This document shows positions 57,683 through 64,000 of a stretch of DNA of 64,000 nucleotides, in pieces. The stretch's first letter is position 1, and the number at the start of each line of letters is the position of its first letter. The stretch spans positions 1,054,001 to 1,118,000 of the forward strand of contig BDSL01000022.1 of the NCBI GenBank assembly GCA_003116995.1, in the 5' to 3' direction. Below the pieces are notes generated by a model. That model had not been told where the DNA came from, did no database searches, and saw nothing but the letters and a program-made list of their open reading frames with translations. The stretch comes from Yamagishiella unicocca. Taxonomy: Eukaryota > Chlorophyta > Chlorophyceae > Chlamydomonadales > Volvocaceae. The position numbers and the translations under genes are program-made.

Positions 57683-59362
57683 TTACTGGGCGGGCGACGG
57701 TCCGCCGCCACCGCCCACGGGGGGCGGCGGCAACAGCAGCAGCGGAGAGGGTCCGTCGCCACCACCCACGGGCGGCGGCGGCAACAGCAGCAGCGGAGAG
57801 GGTCCGTCGCCACTGCCCACGGGCGGCGGCGGCAACAGCAGAAGTGGCGAGGGTAGGGCCGGCTTGCGCCGCACCGAGAGCGGCGAGCCCGAGCGGCCAC
57901 GGCGGCCCAGCACTGAACTGACGTCCACCTCCATCCGGTCGCGGCGCGCGCGGCGCTCCAGGGCTGGGGCGGGCGGGCGCCCACGGGGGGGCGACACGCC
58001 GCGCTGGGGCGGCGAGCCACCACCGGGACGACGCGCCGCGGGGCTGCGGGAGCCCCGCGGGGCAGACGGGGTACGGCCCGAGCTGCGGGCGGCGGGGCCA
58101 CAGGGACCCCCGCGAGGCGACGTAGCCCGCCCCAGGAGGCGCGCCACAGACCCGAGCGCGGCAGCCGCACCGCCGCTCAGTCCAGGGGGTGGAGCCGCCA
58201 CGCGAGCAACGATGCGCGCGACCAGCGCGCGCACCACCACCTCCCGCTCAGCCGCCGCCACCGGCGCGGCGCGGGTGGCGGCACGAGCTGCCGCGCCCGC
58301 CGCCCGAGCAGCCCGCGCACCAGCCTGCGACACCACGGGGGCCACGGCGGCGCTGGGGGCGCCAGGGGCGCCAGCCACCGCGGCCAACACAGGCGGCGGC
58401 GGCACCCTGGCAGCAGCCACGACGGGCGCAACCCCCACCCTGACGGCAGGCACCGAGGGCGCACCCCGGGCCTCAGCGGTCGGGGTCGGAAGCACCCCAC
58501 CAGCGGTCTCCGGCATGGACGCCTGGGCCCCCACGGCCGGCGGCGGTGGCGACCGTGGCGGCGGATCGCCCACCGGCACAGGGGGCGCCCACGCCGGCGC
58601 GGTGGGCAGCGGCGGGCGAAGGACGGGATACTCTGGCGGCAGGGACCGCGGGCGGTGGGCCAGGGACAGCTGACCATCCCAGACACGACCATCCATCAGC
58701 GGTACCGTGGCTGGCTGCACCGGCGGCAGGCTGTGCCGCCGTTGCACAAGCAGGCTGACACTGCCATCAGTGACGCCGAGCACCTCCAGGACCTGCGGGC
58801 CCAGCTGCGGGCCGTACACCAGCCGCAGGAACGCCAGCACCGCCTCGAAGTCTCCACAGCCAGCTACCGAGGGGGGAAGCCCCGCAACCACCGCCTCCGT
58901 GGCGGTGACGTCAACTGAACGCAAGCCAGCCACCAATGGGGGGTCACCCGGCTGTCCCAGCAGCTGGGTTGGCACACTGGCCAGGGCGACCGCGGAGGGG
59001 GGCAGACGACTCCCGAGCGCCGCCAGCGCCGACGCGGACAGCCAGACCTGGAGCTCGACGCCAAGCGGTGCGCCTGCCTCCGCAACCTTGCTTGGGATGA
59101 CCGGTCCGAGCCCCACGTGGGCCGCGGACTGCAGGCCAGCCGGCAGCTTGGTCCGGAAGAAGTCGCGCAGCATTGGCGCCGCGGCTCGGACCGCCGCGAG
59201 CGCATGCGGCGCCCTGGTGCCAGCACCAAACTGAAAGGTATAGGCAGCGTTGAAGCCGCGGGCGCGAAGCACCGAATGCGCATCAAACACTGGCCGCGCC
59301 TCGGCCAGCGAAACGACGCGCCGCGGAGCGACCACTCGCGGCCCACGCGGAGCCACCGCCAT
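57683..59362 (-). CDS. LINE ORF1: Ala/Pro/Arg-rich accessory protein
   Basis: A frame of 559 codons immediately upstream of ORF2, as in two-ORF L1 elements. The N-terminal 200 residues are of mixed composition and may be a folded domain (FNAAYTFQFGAGTRAPHALA). The remainder is rich in Ala, Pro and Arg and would be basic, consistent with RNA binding. The C-terminus is three tandem copies of PSPLLLLPPPPVGGG-type sequence. I recognise no RRM or zinc knuckle. The role in forming the retrotransposition ribonucleoprotein is inferred from position only. Confidence 0.8.
   Translation of the reverse strand: MAVAPRGPRVVAPRRVVSLAEARPVFDAHSVLRARGFNAAYTFQFGAGTRAPHALAAVRAAAPMLRDFFRTKLPAGLQSAAHVGLGPVIPSKVAEAGAPLGVELQVWLSASALAALGSRLPPSAVALASVPTQLLGQPGDPPLVAGLRSVDVTATEAVVAGLPPSVAGCGDFEAVLAFLRLVYGPQLGPQVLEVLGVTDGSVSLLVQRRHSLPPVQPATVPLMDGRVWDGQLSLAHRPRSLPPEYPVLRPPLPTAPAWAPPVPVGDPPPRSPPPPAVGAQASMPETAGGVLPTPTAEARGAPSVPAVRVGVAPVVAAARVPPPPVLAAVAGAPGAPSAAVAPVVSQAGARAARAAGAAARAATRAAPVAAAEREVVVRALVARIVARVAAPPPGLSGGAAAALGSVARLLGRATSPRGGPCGPAARSSGRTPSAPRGSRSPAARRPGGGSPPQRGVSPPRGRPPAPALERRARRDRMEVDVSSVLGRRGRSGSPLSVRRKPALPSPLLLLPPPPVGSGDGPSPLLLLPPPPVGGGDGPSPLLLLPPPPVGGGGGPSPAQ
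57693..57855. repeat. 57-bp tandem repeat at the end of LINE ORF1
   Basis: Three near-identical units contain GGCGGCGGCAACAGCAGCAG. The unit is a multiple of three, so copy-number change keeps ORF1 in frame. Confidence 0.9.
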
Positions 59363-59488
59363 AGCCCAGAGCTAGGGATAGAAGGAGAGCAACGATAGGA
59401 AAGACCGAGATGCAGAGAAGCGCATCGAGTCAGGCGAGCTGGGCCAAAACATGCCGAACCACCAACATCGAAGAGTTTGGTTGTCAAA

Positions 59489-59507
59489 AGAGAGAGACCG
59501 CGTTACA
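59489..59507. repeat. 19-bp direct repeat flanking the LINE (5' side)
   Basis: AGAGAGAGACCGCGTTACA matches the tandem pair at 52012-52058. Confidence 0.7.
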
Positions 59508-59865
59508 ACGTCAAGGGCGGTCGTGAGGAGGACCCGTACAGAGGACCGAACTCGCGTAACTCGACCGGGCCGGACGGGCGATGACGCCACTGGCACTGGC
59601 CCGGCGGCTGCAGCGGAGAACAGGGTCAGTCAGCACGGGTGGGCGGGTGGCAGGCTGCAGGGGCCGGCAGGTTCCCGTCGTTCATGTTACAAAAAAAAAA
59701 AAAATTCCTTGCGTTACAGGACCCCGACGCTGGGGTACGACACCTGACCGTGTCATAAGCTCTGTATCTCCACCCCCATCAACGACAACCTCGACCAGCA
59801 GGTTCAACCACAAACCTACTTGCCCACAAGTGGGGCACCCGGTAACTACCGGGGAGGGGCCGGGG

Positions 59866-59945
59866 AATCGAACCACCGATCTCTGGACAGAATGCCAGTG
59901 TCTTAACCAATTAGACGAACATTACAGTGGCCCGTTCATGCCCGC
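59866..59945 (-). pseudogene. tRNA-like relic (Gln-like)
   Basis: The minus strand shows a D-arm-like GTCTAATTGGTTAAGAC, a CTGG...CCAG anticodon-type stem around ATTCTG, and a T-loop GGTTCGATTCC. The layout resembles tRNA-Gln, but the anticodon loop is one base short and the T stem and acceptor pair poorly. It is probably degenerate. Confidence 0.4.
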
Positions 59946-60038
59946 CGTTTGTGCGCGATCAATACAAGCCCCACCAAGTCTATGCATCCATGTTTCCGTA
60001 CAATATTCGTACGATGAAGTACGGCAGTCCCGAGTACG

Positions 60039-60111
60039 GTTCGGTTAGCTCAGTCGGTAGAGCGTACGGCTGTTAACCGTAAGGTCGACGGTTCGACCCC
60101 GTCATCGAGCG
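60039..60111 (+). tRNA. tRNA-Asn(GTT): tRNA-Asn (anticodon GTT)
   Basis: The acceptor GTTCGGT pairs with ATCGAGC (two wobbles) with discriminator G. The D arm is GCTCAGTCGGTAGAGC. The anticodon stem is TACGG/CCGTA with loop CTGTTAA, giving GTT. The T arm contains GGTTCGACC. No intron is present. It ends 12 nt before the first tRNA-Ala, so the two may share a transcript. Confidence 0.93.
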
Positions 60112-60123
60112 TGTCGAAGGTTT

Positions 60124-60220
60124 GGGGTCGTAGCTCAAATGGTAGAGCGCCCGCTTAGCAAGCGAATCTGAGTGCCGCATGACATGCGGGAGGTAGGGGG
60201 ATCAATGCCCTCCGACTCCA
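60124..60220 (+). tRNA. tRNA-Ala(AGC): tRNA-Ala (anticodon AGC) with a 24-nt intron
   Basis: The acceptor GGGGTCG pairs with CGACTCC, discriminator A. The anticodon stem is CCCGC/GCGGG around TTAGCA...T; the anticodon is AGC. The intron AGCGAATC...GACA sits in the canonical place, one base after the anticodon. The T loop ATCAATG is like the ATCGATA loop of plant tRNA-Ala. The stems are intact and it looks functional. Confidence 0.85.
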
Positions 60221-60353
60221 ACTGATTTTGTTTTAGCCAGGAAGGGCTGCAAGGGAAATGCATGTACAAAGCAAAACCGTCGGGGAGTGCAGGTACAGCT
60301 CCCCAAACACCTCGTATCCCCTTCATTGGGTTCACTCAGCACTTGTGCACCTA
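60124..60353 (+). repeat. tRNA-Ala duplication unit 1
   Basis: The tRNA plus about 133 bp of downstream sequence ending CACTTGTGCACCTA is repeated at 60414-60633. Confidence 0.85.
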
Positions 60354-60413
60354 GGTAAAGTAAAAGCCAAATCCTAATTGGTCATAAAGCGTTTGGAAGG
60401 ATAGGGGTCGTAG

Positions 60414-60500
60414 CTCAAATGGTAGAGCGCCAGCTTAGCAAGCGAAGCTGAGTGCCGCAAAACTTGCGGGAGGTAGGGGGATCAATGCCCTCCGATTCCA
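60414..60500 (+). tRNA. tRNA-Ala(AGC): tRNA-Ala (anticodon AGC), second copy with intron
   Basis: Same design as the first copy, with a 24-nt intron AGCGAAGC...AACT. The anticodon stem is CCAGC/GCGGG, with one A-G mismatch, and the acceptor has one more wobble pair. It is either a weaker gene or an early pseudogene. Confidence 0.75.
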
Positions 60501-60633
60501 ACTGGTTTTGTTTACGCCAGGGAGGGCTGCAAGAAAAATCCGGTTACGAAAGAAACCCGGCAAGGAGTGCAGGCGCAACTCCCCAACCACCCCGCATCCC
60601 CTTCATTGGGTTCACTCAGCACCTGTGCACCTA
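60414..60633 (+). repeat. tRNA-Ala duplication unit 2
   Basis: Matches unit 1 through the tRNA and the tail, which shares TCCCCTTCATTGGGTTCACT before its end. Confidence 0.85.
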
Positions 60634-62032
60634 CCCAGACCAGAGGCGAAGGCGGTGGTGGGGCCGGCTACGGGAGTCGGAACGGTGGGGCAGTGGTTCA
60701 TGGACGTTACGACCTAGCTCGTGTGCGTAGACCGGGTCTGGGAGCCAGCTGTGTGTAGGTGCCATCTGCGGGTGGGCGCACTCCGGGCTCTCCATGAGCG
60801 TCAGAATTTGTGATTCACAATCCTGCACACTCCGCTTTCCTGTTACCTGTTACCTGTTGGTCGTTGATCATCTGCACCGGTCTCCTGACAAGGGCCGGGG
60901 CTTCAGCAAGAGTGGTGGTGACTGGTCGTGACTGGTCGTCACTACTGGTCGTGACTGGGCCTTTCATCCACCGCGCCGCCGCATGCATTCATTGGCGGCG
61001 ATGAACGGGTCCGCTGCTGCTGTAACGGTTACAGTGGGTTCCAGTACATCGTATGGGGCCAATGCACGCCCACCGGTCGAGCCCGGTTGCGGAGATACAC
61101 GACACACGTTACAGTGTTAGGGTCCTGGAGGACAAGTAAGCCCCATCAGTAGGTACAACACACACACACACAACGTACGACACTATGTACCTAACCTGCT
61201 GCCGGACCGGCAGTACACTCGACGGGTACGGCACTCAAATGTATCTTGGGAGTCTTTTGGGAGCCAACACCTCTGCTAGCGTCCATTACACCACAGCCCG
61301 TGGCCTCTCCTTAATTTCAGTGGGCGCAAGAGTACGACTAAAAGTATATGCAGAAGCCGAAACTAACCAACCAAATTAAAGCCCTCGAGCCAACATATGC
61401 GTACGGCAGCCAGCACAGAGTTAGGTGATGTGCGGCCCGCCAACGTGTTGTTGGCTCGTCTCCCTGGAAAGTAGCTTCGGGCACCTACCTATTGGGAGCT
61501 AACCTGGGTTCTCAAAGCTGTGCTACGTAAAACGACGAGGTTGTACTGAGCTGCAACACGGCGTCGACATAATCGAGCGACGACCCAACACGTTGCGAAA
61601 GTGGTATGTGCACCGAGCAGTGTACGGAAATAACCACCCACAACCCACAACCGTCGCACACTATCTACCCAATTAGTTCCTCCCAATGGGGAGACGCGTT
61701 GCCTGGACCTGATCTCTGATCTCTGATCTTGCCTACTGAAAAAACTACCAACTGAAGGCTAGACTTTCTTGGCTAACACCGTTGTACTCTTGACGCGCGC
61801 ACAGCCCACACTGATACTACTACTGCTACTTGCTATTACTAACGGACGCAGGGCGGCACCCAAGGAACTGTGCCGATACGCCACTTATATATGCTGAGGA
61901 TAACACAAGACAAACACGCACGCGCGAGGCACGATGCAACGCAACGCCGACAAAACGCACGTGCATTCCTATTTACATCCTGTTGCTGGCCGTTGCCAGC
62001 AACCGGCAACGGCCAAAGCAAGCCGGGCTCGT
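60634..62032. other. Intergenic stretch before the pherophorin 3' end
   Basis: No coding exon is recognised. It contains the repeat-end motif CGGTTACAGTGGGTTCCAG at 61024-61042 and, at its right end, the pherophorin 3' untranslated region. Confidence 0.5.
61973..61977 (-). terminator. Possible pherophorin poly(A) signal TGTAA
   Basis: TTACA on the plus strand is TGTAA in gene orientation, 56-60 nt after the stop at 62033. This would give a short 3' untranslated region. Confidence 0.5.
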
Positions 62033-62530
62033 CTATCTCTTGCTGCTGGCCGTTGCCAGTAACCGACGGCCGAAGTCGAGCTCATCGACCACCTCAACGT
62101 TCACGTTGTCGGGTGGGTTCACGACGTCGGGCTGCAACTCAACGGCCGCCATGTCACCCGTCGGGCAGCAGTCCTCGTCCTGGGAGAAGAAGGTGAAGCG
62201 ACACCAGTCTCCTTGGCCGTAGCAGAAGTCCTGGATCGTGTGGCATGGCTCCTGGAGGATGAGGCACATGGGCATCCCGTCGTACATGTCACCACGCTCA
62301 AAGCCCAGACTGGAGAGCTTGAAGGTGGTGTAGGTCTTACTCCTGCAGACGAAAGCAAAGCGGGGCGGCGGAACCTCAGTCGCCGACGGTAGAAAGCGCG
62401 ATGAGGAGAAAGAAAGATGGGCTTGAGAGGATGAAACGGTCACAAAAAGCGATTTGCAACCGACACAACGACGTTGATTAGTTGCCCTAAGTCGCCGTCA
62501 TATAAGCGAGGGATGAACAGTCAGCGGTGG

Positions 62531-62622
<92 letters not shown>

Positions 62623-64000
62623 TAGGCAGTCTAGGGGGGGTTCTAGCGAGGCGGGGCACTCACTCCCAGGCGTTCTGTGTGAAGCTCCAGGGATAGCTGC
62701 CGCCGTCCAGCAGCGCCAGCTTCACGGACGACCTGCACTTGTTGTCCACGCTCATCTCGATCTTCTTCACACCCATTCCGCAGCACTTGGCGCTGGGGTC
62801 GCAGCCCACCACCTGGATGTGGAAGCAGTGCCGCACCCGCTCCTTGCCGTCCGCGAGAACCGGCAGCGCCGTACTGTTGTCGTACACCAGACGGTACGGC
62901 GAAGACTTGAGCGAGCGCGCCTTGCACGCGCAGAAGGGGAAGCCGTAGAAGGGCGACGTGGGCGGCTGGGAGGGGAAGTTGGGCCACATGGGAGCGCGCA
63001 GACCGGGCTGCGAGCTACGTGGAGGCGGCTTGGCGGGCAGGGGCGATCCGGGGAGGCTGGGGAACTGCGGCAGCGGAGGGGCGTTCACCCTGCCTGGCGC
63101 GTTGGGTCGCTGCCGCTTGTTCGGCGGCGGCGCGGCTGAGGGCGAGGGCGGCAAGCAGACCTCTCCGTTCCAGCCTTGGCCGCCGGGGCGGGGAATCTGC
63201 GGGGGTAAGGGTGAGGGCGCACGGCGGCAGTCGGCGGGTCGGTAAGGTGGGGTGAGGGGGAGGTGAGGGAGATTGGGAGGGTGGACAGGGCCGCGAAGGT
63301 TCCCTCTCGACCGTGGCGTATGTTGTCTATGTTCTTCCAAGTCCATTGCAGGAGCCCACCCGACACCGACATCGTCACCGTCACCGTCACCATCCCACCC
63401 CACACCGCTGCCGTACTCACACGTGCGCACATACACACGCCCCCCACTCCCCCCCACCCCCGGGTTCATCTCGCCCCCTCCCCACTGCCCCCTACTCCCC
63501 TCCACTGCCGTGGATTCGCGGATTATCCGTTTACCCCCCCCCCCTCTGGCCCCGCCCCACCCACCTGCAGCATCCACAGGCACTCGTTCATCGCCTCCTT
63601 GCTGCCGCCCTTGCAGCCCGCCACCTCGCCCTTATCATCGATGCGAGGCGGCGCGCACGTGGCATCTATTCCCTGCAACGTCATCGTCACGTTGGAGCGC
63701 CGAGTGCACTTCAGGTCGCCGTGCTGCACGGTGAACAGCACCTCCTGCGGAGCCATGTCGTCCCTCGTCCACCGGACCAACTGACAGTAGCGCTGCTCGG
63801 CGGCCCACGGTTTTTGGATGTCGATGCCGCCGGCAACGAAAAAGTCCCTCTGGGGGTCCAGCACCGACGACAGCTCGTCGCCGGCGCAGACCGCGTCCAT
63901 GGCCTGGCTGGTGCTGTAAGCGCACGCGGAGCCGGGTCGGGGCCACACCAGGCAGACGTTGCAGTACAGGTAGCCGCGGCGCCACTGGCACTGCGAGGAG
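62033..64000 (-). CDS. Pherophorin-family extracellular matrix protein, 5' end outside the window
   Basis: Three exons join in phase: from the window edge to 63565, 63196-62664, and 62342-62033 (stop 62033-62035). The first carries the end of an N-terminal pherophorin domain with spaced cysteines (CNVCLVW, RYCQLVRW, KCTRRSN, CLWMLQ). The second starts with a proline-rich linker (IPRPGGQGW, LPPSPSAAPPP), then enters the C-terminal domain with FPFCACKARS, SPYRLVYDN, CFHIQVVGC and CCGMGVKKIEM. The third ends that domain with CFYGQGDWC-like cysteines and DEDCCPTG. Pherophorins are secreted hydroxyproline-rich glycoproteins of the volvocine extracellular matrix. Here the rod between the two globular domains is short. 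An acceptor-like CTCCTCGCAG lies at the very edge, so the first exon may begin at about 63990. Confidence 0.87.
62530..62625. repeat. (GGCA)n microsatellite in a pherophorin intron
   Basis: About 24 units of GGCA lie in the intron between the exons ending at 62664 and starting at 62342. Confidence 0.95.

Larger units (their letters stand above)
52059..59488 (-). mobile_element. Apparently intact L1-type LINE retrotransposon
   Basis: The element runs on the minus strand: a short 5' leader (59488-59363), ORF1, ORF2, and a 3' untranslated segment of about 290 bp. Both reading frames are open. The limits are taken from 19-bp direct repeats at 59489-59507 and 52012-52058. No poly(A) tail is seen at the 3' end. 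Open frames and a 7.4-kb length suggest a recent insertion. Confidence 0.85.

Overview
The window looks like nuclear DNA of a volvocine green alga (Chlamydomonadales), possibly a colonial or multicellular one. The signs are a pherophorin gene, an SRCR receptor-type gene pair, hydroxyproline-rich (SPPP)n coding sequence, short exons with many GT-AG introns, candidate TGTAA poly(A) signals, interstitial TTTTAGGG telomere-type repeats and an L1-type LINE. The genus cannot be fixed from sequence alone. Layout: 1-2720 is non-coding with a dispersed repeat. 2721-10688 (minus) and 15042-21066 (plus) are two head-to-head paralogues of one secreted protein: SRCR domain, proline-rich linker, then RCC1-like blades with one exon per blade. 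The plus copy assembles into 612 codons with every splice phase consistent. The minus copy gives 770 codons, but its signal-peptide exon was not found, and a 16-bp minisatellite abuts its first recognised exon. 21067-25819 is non-coding apart from a tRNA-Leu(AAG) on the minus strand. 25820-35045 (plus) is a receptor-like TKL-type kinase: signal peptide, cysteine-bearing ectodomain, transmembrane helix, kinase domain with a large insertion, and a low-complexity tail. 38249-49698 (plus) is the complete gene for translation initiation factor eIF3 subunit c, with 18 exons and 962 codons; the first exon contributes only the ATG. One of its introns carries a roughly 350-nt, nearly perfect hairpin at 42398-42751, a candidate small-RNA precursor. 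50809-51345 is a decayed LINE 3' end. 52059-59488 is an apparently intact LINE on the minus strand (ORF1 and ORF2, 5 nt apart), bounded by 19-bp direct repeats. 59866-60633 holds a tRNA-like relic, tRNA-Asn(GTT) and two tandemly duplicated tRNA-Ala(AGC) genes with 24-nt introns. 62033-64000 (minus) is a pherophorin gene truncated at its 5' end by the window edge. The genes are not obviously one pathway. Three of the four gene families (the SRCR/propeller pair, the receptor kinase and the pherophorin) are cell-surface or extracellular-matrix proteins, and eIF3c is housekeeping. The most unusual material is the intronic hairpin, the mosaic similarity between the SRCR paralogues (suggesting gene conversion), and a dispersed short motif that recurs just upstream of 3' splice sites in several genes and inverted in the 5' halves of other introns.
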